40,260 nucleotides of DNA from Rhizobiales bacterium CCH10-E5 (lineage in GTDB: Bacteria > Pseudomonadota > Alphaproteobacteria > Rhizobiales > Beijerinckiaceae). Shown here piece after piece: positions 7,700 to 15,425 of the stretch. The position numbers and the translations under genes are program-made. The stretch lies in NCBI GenBank assembly GCA_001556125.1, contig LSIG01000048.1:1-40260 (forward strand), in the 5' to 3' direction. Below the pieces are notes generated by a model. The model did not search any database. It had not been told where the DNA came from and was given only the letters and a program-made list of their open reading frames with translations. How positions within the stretch are numbered: position 1 is the first letter of the stretch; every line of letters begins with the position of its first letter.

Positions 7700-8161
7700 T
7701 CAGCCGGTGCCCTTCCAGGGGCCGATGTCGCGGACCGCCCATTCGCCGCCTGAGGGCCGGCAGGCCGTGCCCTGCAGGCGCTTCGGCTGCGTCTGCGTCT
7801 GCACATTGGCGATGAAGGCGCGGCAGATCTCGTCGGCGCGCAGGAAGGGGCCGCCGACCGGGGTGAAGGAGCCCTTCACGCCGCTCTGCGGATTGTCCCA
7901 GGAGACGGCGGCACCGTTGCCCTGCGGATCCAGCGCCACGGCCATGGCGCCCTCGGCGCGGCGGAGGTCCTCCGGGCCGAGTTCGGAGGAGAGCGAGGCG
8001 AGGGGGCCGGGCTTGCTGGTGCCGCGCGACGGCAGGATCGAGGAGGTCGTGGCGATCTCGTCCTCCGCCTTGCTCGAGAGGCCGAGGATGGGGAAGGAGA
8101 CCGAGCAGCCGGCAGCGGCGAACCCCGACAGAACAGCGCCAGCCAGGGCGAGCCTACGCAT
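7700..8161 (-). CDS. RT0821/Lpp0805-type surface lipoprotein
   Basis: A 153-residue secreted lipoprotein. The N-terminus [20 protein letters not shown] is a lipoprotein signal peptide with lipobox AAGC, so Cys19 should be acylated. A low-complexity linker follows. The C-terminal half (from about residue 68) has the features of the small 17-kDa-antigen-like RT0821/Lpp0805 domain: paired cysteines in EICRAFIAN and [11 protein letters not shown] and the final tryptophan-rich strand. Function unknown; probably outer-membrane or periplasmic. The ATG at 8161 puts the signal peptide at the true N-terminus. It is divergent from pdxH, with 127 bp between the starts. Confidence 0.75.
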   Translation of the reverse strand: MRRLALAGAVLSGFAAAGCSVSFPILGLSSKAEDEIATTSSILPSRGTSKPGPLASLSSELGPEDLRRAEGAMAVALDPQGNGAAVSWDNPQSGVKGSFTPVGGPFLRADEICRAFIANVQTQTQPKRLQGTACRPSGGEWAVRDIGPWKGTG

Positions 8162-8209
8162 GGCGCCGCTGCGCCGCGCATGGCTTTGGGACGGCCCGCG
8201 CCCTGTCCT

Positions 8210-8238
8210 ATATAGTCGCTCGGATCGGTCCGGTTTCA
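8210..8238 (-). promoter_or_regulatory. possible promoter of the lipoprotein gene
   Basis: On the minus strand TGAAAC (8238-8233), a 17-bp spacer and CTATAT (8215-8210) form a plausible -35/-10 pair about 49 bp before the start codon at 8161. Prediction only. Confidence 0.3.
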
Positions 8239-8288
8239 CCGCTCGCGCTCGCCCAAACGCAGTGCTTCATTCGTCGAGGATTAGACAC

Positions 8289-8903
8289 GTGGAACAGTTA
8301 ACGAGCGGTGACTTCACCCATGAACAGGACCCTTTCGCCCTGTTCCAAAGCTGGTTCGAGGAGGCGAAGAAGAGCGAGCCGAACGACCCCAACGCGATGG
8401 CGCTCTCGACGGTCGATGCGGACGGCCTGCCGAACAGCCGCATGGTCCTGCTGAACGGGCGGGACGGCGAGGATTTCGTCTTCTACACCAACACGCAGAG
8501 CCAGAAGGGCACGGAACTGCTGGCCCAGCCCAAGGCGGCGCTGCTGTTCCACTGGAAGAGCCTGCGCCGGCAGGTGCGCATCCGCGGCAGCGTCTCGCTG
8601 GTCAGCGACGAGATGGCGGACGCCTATTTCGCCTCGCGCCCGCGCGACAGCCGGATCGGCGCCTGGGCCTCGCAGCAGTCGCGCCCGCTGGAAAGCCGCT
8701 TCGCGCTGGAGAAGGCGGTCGCCCTCCAGGCGGCGAAGTTCGGCGTGGGCACCATCCCGCGTCCGCCGCACTGGACCGGCTTCCGCGTCAGCCCTGTCTA
8801 TCTCGAATTCTGGCGGGACGGCGCCTTCCGGCTCCATGACCGCGTCGTCTTTCGCCGTACCGCGGTCGACCAGCCCTGGTCGCGCGAGCGGCTTTACCCC
8901 TGA
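8289..8903 (+). CDS. pdxH: pyridoxamine 5'-phosphate oxidase
   Basis: Oxidises pyridoxine or pyridoxamine 5'-phosphate to pyridoxal 5'-phosphate with FMN and O2, the last step of vitamin B6 synthesis and salvage. The 204-residue protein contains the FMN-binding [20 protein letters not shown] region and the [12 protein letters not shown] strand. [17 protein letters not shown] and the C-terminal [16 protein letters not shown] are diagnostic of PdxH. The start is a GTG at 8289, preceded by GAGGA ten bases upstream; the family N-terminus supports it and no in-frame ATG lies nearby. It is followed after 14 bp by an SDR gene, a pairing I recall in other Hyphomicrobiales. Confidence 0.95.
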   Translation: MEQLTSGDFTHEQDPFALFQSWFEEAKKSEPNDPNAMALSTVDADGLPNSRMVLLNGRDGEDFVFYTNTQSQKGTELLAQPKAALLFHWKSLRRQVRIRGSVSLVSDEMADAYFASRPRDSRIGAWASQQSRPLESRFALEKAVALQAAKFGVGTIPRPPHWTGFRVSPVYLEFWRDGAFRLHDRVVFRRTAVDQPWSRERLYP

Positions 8904-8917
8904 GGATCGATAGCCCC

Positions 8918-9694
8918 ATGGCGATGCCCAAATTCGACTTTCCCAAGACCGAGCCGGGCCAGAGGCCGGTGATGCTGCTGACCGGGGCCAGCCGCGGCAT
9001 CGGCCATGCGACGGTGATGCAATTCGCCATGGCGGGCTGGCGCATCCTGTCCTGCTCGCGCCAGGCCTTCTCCGACAAATGCCCCTGGCCGTCAGGGGCG
9101 GACGATCACATCCAGATCGATCTGGGCGATCCCGAGGACACGATGCGCGGCATCGCCGAGATCAAGCGGCGGCTGGCGGCGGAGGGCGGCAAGCTCAACG
9201 CGCTGGTCAACAATGCCGGCATCTCGCCCAAGGGGCCGAAAGGCGCGCGGCTCGGGGCGGCGACGACCTCGTTCAACGACTGGCACAAGGTCTTCCAGGT
9301 CAATTTCTTCGCGCCGATCATGCTGGCGCGCGGCCTGCTCGACGAGTTGACGGCCGCGAAGGGGACGATCGTCAACGTCACCTCGATCGCCGGCTCGCGC
9401 GTCCATCCCTTCGCCGGAGCCGCCTACGCGACCTCGAAGGCGGCGCTCGCGAGCCTGACGCGCGAAATGGCCTCGGATTTCGGGCCGCTCGGCATCCGCG
9501 TGAACTCGATCTCGCCCGGCGAGATCGATACGGCGATCCTCTCGCCGGGCACCGAGAAGATCGTCGCGACGCTGCCACTCGGGCGGCTGGGGCGGACGGA
9601 GGAGGTCGCCCGCGCGATCTATTTCCTCTGTACCGATGCGTCGAGCTATGTGACCGGGGCGGAGCTGCACATCAATGGCGGCCAGCACGTATGA
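8918..9694 (+). CDS. SDR family NAD(P)-dependent oxidoreductase
   Basis: A 258-residue classical short-chain dehydrogenase/reductase. The Rossmann motif TGASRGIG lies near residues 22-29 and NNAG near 91-94. The catalytic serine is in NVTSIAGS and the Y-x3-K motif is YATSK. Late residues VTGAELHINGGQHV are typical of the FabG-like branch. Substrate unknown. It is probably in one transcript with pdxH upstream, and its 3' end overlaps the NUDIX gene by 20 bp. Confidence 0.88.
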   Translation: MAMPKFDFPKTEPGQRPVMLLTGASRGIGHATVMQFAMAGWRILSCSRQAFSDKCPWPSGADDHIQIDLGDPEDTMRGIAEIKRRLAAEGGKLNALVNNAGISPKGPKGARLGAATTSFNDWHKVFQVNFFAPIMLARGLLDELTAAKGTIVNVTSIAGSRVHPFAGAAYATSKAALASLTREMASDFGPLGIRVNSISPGEIDTAILSPGTEKIVATLPLGRLGRTEEVARAIYFLCTDASSYVTGAELHINGGQHV

Positions 9695-10190
9695 TCGGGG
9701 CGCGCTGACGGTGAGCGGCGACGGCGCGCAGGTCATCCGCTTCCCGGCGCCGGGCAAGGCTCCGGCGCGTCCCGTGCTGGCGGCCTCCGTTGCGGTTTTC
9801 AAAGACGGCAAGGTGCTGCTCGCCACGCGGACCAAGCCGCCTGCCGACCGGCTCTGGTCGCTGCCCGGCGGCAAGGTCGAGGCGGGCGAGACTCTGGAGG
9901 CGGCCGCCCTGCGCGAACTGGAGGAGGAGGTCGGCGTCAGCGCCCGCATCCTCGGCTTCAACCGCCATGTCGAGATCTTCGGGCGGGACGAGAGCGGCGC
10001 GGTCACGCATCATTTCGTCGTGGCGTCCTTCGTCGGTGAATGGCTGTCGGGGGAGCCGAGCCCCGGGCCGGAGGCGGGCGCCGTGATGTGGGCCGATCCG
10101 CTTCGCCTCGGCGGCCTCGCCACCACGCGAGAGCTCGCCGACGTGGTGCGCAGGGCACAGCGGATTCTGCTGGGAGACGCGCCCGCATGA
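9675..10190 (+). CDS. NUDIX hydrolase
   Basis: A 171-residue Mg-dependent pyrophosphohydrolase. The Nudix box (G-x5-E-x7-R-E-L-x-E-E-x-G) is perfect at residues 66-87. WSLPGG precedes it, and a following FNRHVEIFGRDESG loop may help choose the substrate, which cannot be named from sequence; ADP-ribose or oxidised nucleotides are common in the family. I use the ATG at 9675, which has GGAG about ten bases upstream and overlaps the SDR gene. A GTG at 9711 is an alternative. The stop overlaps the next start (ATGA). Confidence 0.85.
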   Translation: MAASTYDRGALTVSGDGAQVIRFPAPGKAPARPVLAASVAVFKDGKVLLATRTKPPADRLWSLPGGKVEAGETLEAAALRELEEEVGVSARILGFNRHVEIFGRDESGAVTHHFVVASFVGEWLSGEPSPGPEAGAVMWADPLRLGGLATTRELADVVRRAQRILLGDAPA

Positions 10191-10612
10191 GGGGGCCGGA
10201 ACTGTGGCTGCTCGCATTGCTCATCGGCGTGACACCCCAGACGGCGTTCGCGCAGCAGCCGCGCGCCCCGGCCGCGGCCAAGCCGGCCGAGCCGCCGCCT
10301 GAGCCGCCTCCGCCGCCTTATGAGCCGCAACTGCTCAAGCTCGCCGAGATCATGGGGTCGCTCGCCTATCTGCGGACGCTCTGCGCGGCGCCCGAGGCGC
10401 AGGGCTGGCGCGAACGGATGGCGGCGCTGGTCGAGGCGGAGGGACGAAGCGCTGGGCGGCGGGACAGGCTGACGAGCGCCTACAACCGGGGCTTTCGCGC
10501 CTATTCGCTGACACATCGCTCCTGCACGGCCGGCAGCCAGGAGGCCTCGACGCGGCTCGCCGCCGAGGGCGAGCGGCTCGCGCGCGCGCTGGCCGGGCGC
10601 TATGGCGGATAG
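10187..10612 (+). CDS. TIGR02301-type exported protein
   Basis: A 141-residue protein of unknown function that matches my recall of the alphaproteobacterial TIGR02301 family. It has a Sec signal peptide (residues 1-22, cleavage after AFA), a proline/alanine-rich linker (24-45), then a helical domain with LAEIMGSLAYLRTLC and a second cysteine in THRSCT. The two cysteines could form a periplasmic disulfide. The ATG at 10187 overlaps the NUDIX stop, so the two are translationally coupled. The family is often found next to a NUDIX gene in related genomes, by recall. Confidence 0.75.
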   Translation: MRGPELWLLALLIGVTPQTAFAQQPRAPAAAKPAEPPPEPPPPPYEPQLLKLAEIMGSLAYLRTLCAAPEAQGWRERMAALVEAEGRSAGRRDRLTSAYNRGFRAYSLTHRSCTAGSQEASTRLAAEGERLARALAGRYGG

Positions 10613-10828
10613 GTGACAGCCGCGGAGAACCTGCGCCGTTTCGCGCGATTTGGCTCCGGGCGTTAACCTTTTCGAAAGGGGGCAGTAGCGTGCCGCTCTG
10701 GCACGCCCTATGGTCATGGTCGACGCGATCCACCGCGAAGCGGGCCGAAACCGGCGCGATTTGCGACACCGACACCAGCGCCGCGCGACAAGACGCAGAG
10801 CCGAGCCAGCCGTAGAGTCCTCGCCTTC

Positions 10829-11098
10829 ATGTCCATCATCTCCGACGATCTGCCGCTCGATCTGGTTCCGGCCGAGGATGCGCATGACGCAAGGCGCGTC
10901 GCCTATGGCTATGTCGAGGACGCCTTCGCCGAGGCCCAGCAGGATGGGCTCGACAGCGATGCGCTGGCTCATGCCGCACTGTTCGCTGCCTTCCGCACCC
11001 TGGTCGAGACCTATGGCGAGGAGGCGACGGCCGTGTTTGCCGAGGGGCTCGCCGACAAGGTCCGGACCGGCGCTTTCAGCAACGGCACGCGCCACTGA
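10829..11098 (+). CDS. conserved hypothetical acidic protein
   Basis: An 89-residue soluble, acidic, helix-rich protein beginning MSIISDDLPLDLVPAEDAHD. No motif or membrane segment is visible and I cannot name a family. Codon third positions are G/C-rich like the neighbours, which supports it being real. The ribosome site is weak. It stands alone, with 216 bp before it and 139 bp before the next gene. Confidence 0.6.
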   Translation: MSIISDDLPLDLVPAEDAHDARRVAYGYVEDAFAEAQQDGLDSDALAHAALFAAFRTLVETYGEEATAVFAEGLADKVRTGAFSNGTRH

Positions 11099-11237
11099 GC
11101 GCAGCCGCCGCAGCGTGCCCTCGAGCCGCGCAGCGGGTGTCATCGGGATCGTCTCGGCTTGCGGGCCCGGATCGCGGCCCCATATCCCGTGCAGAGACTC
11201 GCGCGCCGGATTGCTGTGGGTCGAGACGGGAGCAGCT

Positions 11238-11534
11238 ATGGCAGCGCAGGACCAACAGACCGGGATCGTCGTCGAGAACACCGCCGCCGGCCGGTTCGAG
11301 ATGAGCTTTCCCGGCGGAACGGCCTTCGCGTCATTCCGGCGCGACGGCGACAGGCTTATTGTCACCCATACCGAGGTACCAGCTGCCCATGAGGGCCGCG
11401 GCATCGGCTCGCAACTGGTCCGCGGCCTGTTCGAAACGGCCCGCGACAGCGGCCGGCGCATCGTCCCGGCCTGCTCATTCGTCGCAGCCTGGGCGCGCCG
11501 TCACCCTGAATTCGCCGAAGTGCTGGCGCAGTGA
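11238..11534 (+). CDS. GNAT family N-acetyltransferase (YjdJ-like, short)
   Basis: A 98-residue protein of the short Gcn5-related acetyltransferase type. The acetyl-CoA loop EGRGIGSQLVRG lies at residues 52-63, preceded by the THTEVP strand and followed by the conserved RRIVPACSFVAAWARRHPEF segment (73-92), which is characteristic of this subfamily. Substrate unknown. The ATG at 11238 has GGGAG upstream. Longer frames reaching back to 10710 overlap the preceding gene and are not convincing. Confidence 0.8.
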   Translation: MAAQDQQTGIVVENTAAGRFEMSFPGGTAFASFRRDGDRLIVTHTEVPAAHEGRGIGSQLVRGLFETARDSGRRIVPACSFVAAWARRHPEFAEVLAQ

Positions 11535-11565
11535 TCCTCGCCCCGCCTCACCTCGTAGAGCCAGC

Positions 11566-11889
11566 ATGAGTCAGACGCGGCCCTTCTACAGCGCCCAGCA
11601 GGAGCTTCGTGCCGCCTTCAAGCGGCTGGAGCGGATCTTGCCGGCGCGTCTCGCCTCCGGCCTGCGCTGGCTGCGGCACCCGGCGTCGCGCTGGGCGCGG
11701 CTGCCCGCCGGGCTGGTCCTGATCGTCGGCGGCGTCTTCTCCTTTCTGCCCGTGCTTGGCATCTGGATGCTGCCGCTCGGGCTGATGCTGATCGCGGCCG
11801 ACGTTCCCTTCCTGCAACGGCCGATGGCGCGCTTCGCGATATGGATCATCGAGCGGGTCGAGCGCTGGCAAGCGCGCCGCCCGAACTGA
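11566..11889 (+). CDS. small membrane protein, PGPGW-like
   Basis: A 107-residue protein with a basic amphipathic N-terminal half (residues 1-46) and then two hydrophobic segments joined by a short turn (about 47-63 LPAGLVLIVGGVFSFLPVLG and 64-80 IWMLPLGLMLIAADVPF), ending in a basic, tryptophan-containing helix. This is the layout of small predicted inner-membrane proteins common in Hyphomicrobiales. Function unknown. It starts 31 bp after the acetyltransferase gene and may share its transcript. Confidence 0.65.
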   Translation: MSQTRPFYSAQQELRAAFKRLERILPARLASGLRWLRHPASRWARLPAGLVLIVGGVFSFLPVLGIWMLPLGLMLIAADVPFLQRPMARFAIWIIERVERWQARRPN

Positions 11890-12000
11890 CGTCGCACCGG
11901 CGCCGGCGCGAGCCGGCTGCGGCCGCCCCAGCGGAACTTCTGTCCGGCCGCATCGTTGAGCGGACATCGGCGTTTGCGCGCCTGCTCAATGGGGGCTGTC

Positions 12001-12075
12001 ATGAACAGTATCATCTATCTCGTCGGTCTCGTCGTGGTCGTGCTCGCGATCCTGTCCTTCCTCGGACTGCGGTGA
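12001..12075 (+). CDS. 24-residue single-helix membrane peptide
   Basis: ATG at 12001 to TGA at 12073-12075 encodes 24 residues: MNSIIYLVGLVVVVLAIL followed by SFLGLR. It is almost entirely one transmembrane helix with a short basic end. A GGGGG tract lies four bases before the ATG and codon third positions are G/C-rich, so it looks genuinely translated. It ends 8 bp before the PhnA-like membrane protein gene, which suggests coupling and perhaps physical association. Near-identical peptides exist in related bacteria by recall. Function unknown. Confidence 0.65.
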   Translation: MNSIIYLVGLVVVVLAILSFLGLR

Positions 12076-12083
12076 GGTCTTCC

Positions 12084-12956
12084 ATGTCGCTTGGTTCGAC
12101 CGACGTCGTCGTCGTTTCACCGCCCGGTTCCGACACCGCAGCCGGCTCCTATCTCGAATGGAGCCCCATTCTCGGCGGCGCCGTACTGTCGGCCGCGATC
12201 TCCACGATCATGGCGGCTTTTGGCTCGGCGATCGGCTTGTCGCTCGTGTCGGCCGAGACCGAGCGCTCCACCAGCATGATGGGCCTCGCCATTGCCGGCG
12301 CTCTCTGGGCGCTCTGGGTCACCGTCTCCGCCTGCGGGGCGGGTGGCTATCTGGCCGGCCGGATGCGCAAGCCGCTCGGCGATGCGAGCTCTCACGAGCG
12401 CGGCGTCCGCGATGGCGCGCATGGGCTCGTGGTCTGGGCGGTCGGGGCGCTCCTCGTGGCCTTCCTCACCTCGTCTTCGCTGATGGGGGCAGCACGGACC
12501 GCGGCTTCGGGCGCGGCCTCGCTCGCCAGCGGCGCCAGCTCGCTCGTCAGCCAGCAGGCCGATCCGCTGGCCTCGGCGCTCGATACGGTGATGCGCTCGA
12601 ACGGCGCGACGCCACCGACGCAGGGCGAGCGCGAGGAGGCCTCGCGCATTCTGGTCCGCAGCCTCGCGAATGGCAGCCTGGAGGCTGGTGATCGCGAATA
12701 CATCGCCTCGAGGATGGCGACGCGGATGAACATTCCGCAGGCCGAGGCCGAGAAGCGCATCGACGACGCCTATGCGCGGCTCAACCAGGCCAAGGAAACC
12801 GCCAAGCAGGCGGCCGAGAAGGCCCGCCGCACCGGCATCATCGTCGCCTTCCTGACGGCGGCCGTGCTGCTGGTCGGCGCTGCGGCGGCCTATCTCGCCG
12901 CGATGCTGGGCGGTCGTCACCGTGACGAAGAGATCGACCTCTTCGGCGGTCGCTGA
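12084..12956 (+). CDS. PhnA-like multi-pass membrane protein
   Basis: A 290-residue protein of the type annotated 'PhnA-like' in Rhizobiales, although it has no relation to phosphonate metabolism that I can see. Predicted membrane segments lie at about 28-54, 66-92, 112-132 and 250-275. Residues 133-245 form a soluble loop, first Ala/Ser-rich and then a charged helical stretch (EREEASRILVRSLANGSLEA onwards). The glycine-rich packing in GGAVLSAAIS and GGYLAGRMR is typical of the group. It follows the 24-residue peptide by 8 bp and is followed by a strong terminator. Confidence 0.72.
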   Translation: MSLGSTDVVVVSPPGSDTAAGSYLEWSPILGGAVLSAAISTIMAAFGSAIGLSLVSAETERSTSMMGLAIAGALWALWVTVSACGAGGYLAGRMRKPLGDASSHERGVRDGAHGLVVWAVGALLVAFLTSSSLMGAARTAASGAASLASGASSLVSQQADPLASALDTVMRSNGATPPTQGEREEASRILVRSLANGSLEAGDREYIASRMATRMNIPQAEAEKRIDDAYARLNQAKETAKQAAEKARRTGIIVAFLTAAVLLVGAAAAYLAAMLGGRHRDEEIDLFGGR

Positions 12957-12981
12957 GCGGCAGTTGCAGTCGACACACGCG

Positions 12982-13009
12982 AAAGGGCGCCTCCGGGCGC
13001 CCTTTTTTT
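12982..13009 (+). terminator. intrinsic terminator after the PhnA-like gene
   Basis: A perfect 10-bp stem, AAAGGGCGCC (12982-12991) with GGCGCCCTTT (12996-13005), is closed by a TCCG loop of the stable UNCG class and ends in a seven-T run (13003-13009). It lies 26 bp past the stop codon. It also separates this gene from the convergent DUF1365 gene ending at 13018. Confidence 0.9.
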
Positions 13010-13017
13010 GTCCGTCG

Positions 13018-13821
13018 TCAGAGGTGGCCGCCGTCCCGAGCGGGCCGCGGGTGGCCGAGCGTCACGTTTGGCTGCAAAGGCGGCGAGTGCCGGACGAGCG
13101 GAATGCGTTTCAGCACCAGTTTCAGCGCGTGCCAGTGGATGGCGAGTGTGACCTTCAGCGTCAGCAGGGGATGGCTCGCCAGAAGGCCGAGCAGGGCCCT
13201 GTCGGATAGTGGCTGCCGCTCGCCGCTCATCGTCGCCGCGATCAGCCGCCCTTCGGCGTCTGAGCCGTCGATGGCGACCGACATGGTGGCGGACGGTGGC
13301 ACCACCGCGAAGCGGTAGTCCATGGCGAGGTGCATAAAAGGCGAGACATGGAAACGCTTCGGCGCTTCCTGTTCCACAATGCCATCCGTCTCCACGACCC
13401 TGGAGACGTAGCTGTGCGTCTCGCCGAAGGTGTTGTGCACCTCGTAGACGATCGCCATCAGCCTGCCGTCGCGGCTGTGGCAGAACCATGTGCTGAGCGG
13501 GTTGAAGGCGTAGCCCAGGATGCGCGGCATGGTGAGCAGCCGGATCGGCCCGCCATCGGGATCGAGCCCCGCCTCGCGCAGCAGCGCCTCGATCTGCGGG
13601 CGCAAGGGGGCGCCGCTGCGGTCACCGTAATCGGCGTCGCGGAATGCATAGAGATTGAAGCGGTTACGGGAAAAGACGCGCAGCCGTCGCGCAAGGCTGT
13701 CGATCTCGTCGAGATCGAGCAGCATCCAGAAGACGCGATAGGCGAGCTTGTGCCGGCGCGGCCGGAACCGCAGATGTCGCACCCGGCCGACATACAGCGC
13801 CGAGGCGGTCTCCGTCGTCAT
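13018..13821 (-). CDS. DUF1365 domain-containing protein
   Basis: A 267-residue protein of the DUF1365 family. It begins SALYVGRVRHLRFRPRRHKL and contains YRVFWMLLDLDEID, the strongly conserved GYAFNPLSTWFCH segment (about residues 103-115), VYEVHNTFGETHSY and the KRFHVSPFMH histidine motif. The family has no settled activity but regularly accompanies a COG2907 flavoprotein and CFA-synthase homologues, so a role in modifying membrane acyl chains is inferred. The start overlaps the stop of the upstream flavoprotein gene by 4 bp (ATGA), so they are co-translated. Confidence 0.88.
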   Translation of the reverse strand: MTTETASALYVGRVRHLRFRPRRHKLAYRVFWMLLDLDEIDSLARRLRVFSRNRFNLYAFRDADYGDRSGAPLRPQIEALLREAGLDPDGGPIRLLTMPRILGYAFNPLSTWFCHSRDGRLMAIVYEVHNTFGETHSYVSRVVETDGIVEQEAPKRFHVSPFMHLAMDYRFAVVPPSATMSVAIDGSDAEGRLIAATMSGERQPLSDRALLGLLASHPLLTLKVTLAIHWHALKLVLKRIPLVRHSPPLQPNVTLGHPRPARDGGHL

Positions 13822-15170
13822 GCCGCGCGTTCCAGCCCCGCCGTCACCGGCGTGCGGACGATCCTGCCGGAGTCGTCCGCCACGGTCCAGGGACGCGTCA
13901 TGCCGCCGAGATCCTCTGCGACCGCGAGGCCAGCCTGAAGGCCATCCTCGTGGAAGCCGGCGCCGAAATGGGCGCCACAGAACCAGGTGTTGCGTCCACC
14001 CTGCAGCGACCAGAGCTGCTCCTGGGCCGCCAGAGCCGGCCCGTCGAAGATCGGGTGCTCGTAGATCTCCTCGCGCAGCACGGTCTCGGGTGCCGGATCG
14101 CGGGGGGGGTTGAGGGTGACGAAGAGAGGCTGCTCGGTTTTGAGACCCTGAAGCAGGTTCATCCAGTAGGTCACGGCGCAGGGCGCGTCCGGCGCCCGGC
14201 GCTCGCCGAGATGGTTCCAGCTCGCCCAGGCGCTGCGGCGGCGCGGCATCAGCGTCGCGTCGCTGTGCAGGATCGCGCGGTTGCGGCTGTAGCGGAAGGC
14301 GCCCAGCAGCCTCGTTTCTTCGGCCGAGGAATCGCCGAGCAGGGCCAGCGCCTGATCGGCATGGGTCGCCAGCACGACATGATCGAAGCCGCGCGCCTCG
14401 CCATCCGCAGTCTCGACACGGACCGCGTCCTCGAGACGCGTCACCTGTCGCACGGCGTTGCCCAGTACGATGTCGCCGCGGAACGCATCGCGCAGACGCT
14501 CGACATAGGAGCGGCTGCCGCGATCGACCGTGCGCCAGACCGGGCGATTGGTCAGCTTCAGCAGGCCGTGGTTGTGATGGAAGCGGATGAAGGCGGCTGC
14601 GGGGTACTCCAGCATCTCGTTGCAGGGGGCCGACCAGATCGCGGCCGCCATCGGAAGGAGATGATCCTCCCGAAACGCCTCGCCATAGCGGCCCGCGTCG
14701 AGATAATCGCCCAGCGACTGGCCAGCGAGCGTCGAGGACTGTGCGTCCCGCGTCGCCTGGGCATAGAAGCGGCGGAGATCGCTCAGCATCGACCAGAAGC
14801 GCGGGCTGAGCAGATTGCGCCGCTGCGCGAAGAGGCCCGAGAGGCTGGTGCCGCTGTATTCCAAGCGTCCCTCGTCGAGCGAGACGGCGAAGGACATTTC
14901 CGTCGGCTTGGTCGCGACGCCGAGATGGGCCATCAGCGCCGTGAAATTGGGGTAGGTCGCCTCGTTATAGACGATGAAGCCGGTGTCGACCGGCACATCC
15001 GCGCCGCTGTGCTGCACGACATCGACCGTGTTGGCATGCCCGCCGAGCCGCGGCGCGCTTTCGTACAGCGTGACGTCATGTCGCTGCGACAGCAGCCAGG
15101 CGCTGGAAAGCCCTGAGATCCCGGAGCCGATGACGGCGATGCGGAGGGGCTGGGAGAAGGAGCCGTGCAT
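13818..15170 (-). CDS. FAD-dependent oxidoreductase (COG2907, amine-oxidase fold)
   Basis: A 450-residue flavoprotein. The N-terminal dinucleotide motif VIGSGISGLSSAWLL lies near residues 13-27, with ESAPRLGGHANTVDV as the second FAD contact (38-52). A late FCGAHFGAGFHEDGLQAG strand, typical of COG2907, closes the FAD site. Homologues sit with DUF1365 and CFA-synthase genes. In Rhodobacter a flavin-dependent desaturase (UfaD) acts on methylated acyl chains in the furan fatty acid pathway; assigning this gene to that role is my inference. It is the first gene of a minus-strand operon and has its own ECF-like promoter in the divergent gap. Confidence 0.88.
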   Translation of the reverse strand: MHGSFSQPLRIAVIGSGISGLSSAWLLSQRHDVTLYESAPRLGGHANTVDVVQHSGADVPVDTGFIVYNEATYPNFTALMAHLGVATKPTEMSFAVSLDEGRLEYSGTSLSGLFAQRRNLLSPRFWSMLSDLRRFYAQATRDAQSSTLAGQSLGDYLDAGRYGEAFREDHLLPMAAAIWSAPCNEMLEYPAAAFIRFHHNHGLLKLTNRPVWRTVDRGSRSYVERLRDAFRGDIVLGNAVRQVTRLEDAVRVETADGEARGFDHVVLATHADQALALLGDSSAEETRLLGAFRYSRNRAILHSDATLMPRRRSAWASWNHLGERRAPDAPCAVTYWMNLLQGLKTEQPLFVTLNPPRDPAPETVLREEIYEHPIFDGPALAAQEQLWSLQGGRNTWFCGAHFGAGFHEDGLQAGLAVAEDLGGMTRPWTVADDSGRIVRTPVTAGLERAA

Positions 15171-15199
15171 GAACCGACCTTTTGTCGCGGCAGAGCGAA

Positions 15200-15229
15200 A
15201 GGTTACGACCGGCTGTCCCCATCGGTTCA
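15200..15229 (-). promoter_or_regulatory. ECF-type promoter of the flavoprotein-DUF1365 operon (predicted)
   Basis: On the minus strand the gap reads TGAACC (15229-15224), exactly 18 bp, then TAACCT (15205-15200), 30 bp before the flavoprotein start. It matches the RpoE/ChrR-type consensus (TGATCC, 18 bp, TAAG) with one mismatch in the -35 and TAA kept in the -10. The same spacing occurs in the promoter facing the other way. Confidence 0.5.
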
Positions 15230-15310
15230 GTCTTTATCGTTGGGGCAGGGAGTGGTAGCCGGTCCGGAGCCGTCTTTCTCACGGAGCGACGGCTATCGCA
15301 GCTGGCGATC

Positions 15311-15340
15311 TGATCCAGATGCGGACGGGCCGCGTAAAGG
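15311..15340 (+). promoter_or_regulatory. ECF-type promoter of the sigma factor operon (predicted)
   Basis: TGATCC (15311-15316), 18 bp, then TAAAGG (15335-15340). The -35 is a perfect match to the element used by RpoE of the RpoE/ChrR singlet-oxygen system, and the spacing is right. It lies 85 bp before the sigma factor ATG at 15426, consistent with autoregulation. Confidence 0.6.
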
Positions 15341-15425
15341 GGCCATGTTCGCAACGCCCGCAACAGGACAGAAGTCACGATCCCCGGTCACGGCCGGGGT
15401 GCGGAGAGGTTCGATCACCGTCCCC

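Noticed and set aside
10655..10685. Small CCTTT-TCG-AAAGG hairpin as a terminator after the TIGR02301-type gene
   Set aside because: The stem is only five base pairs and no T tract follows.
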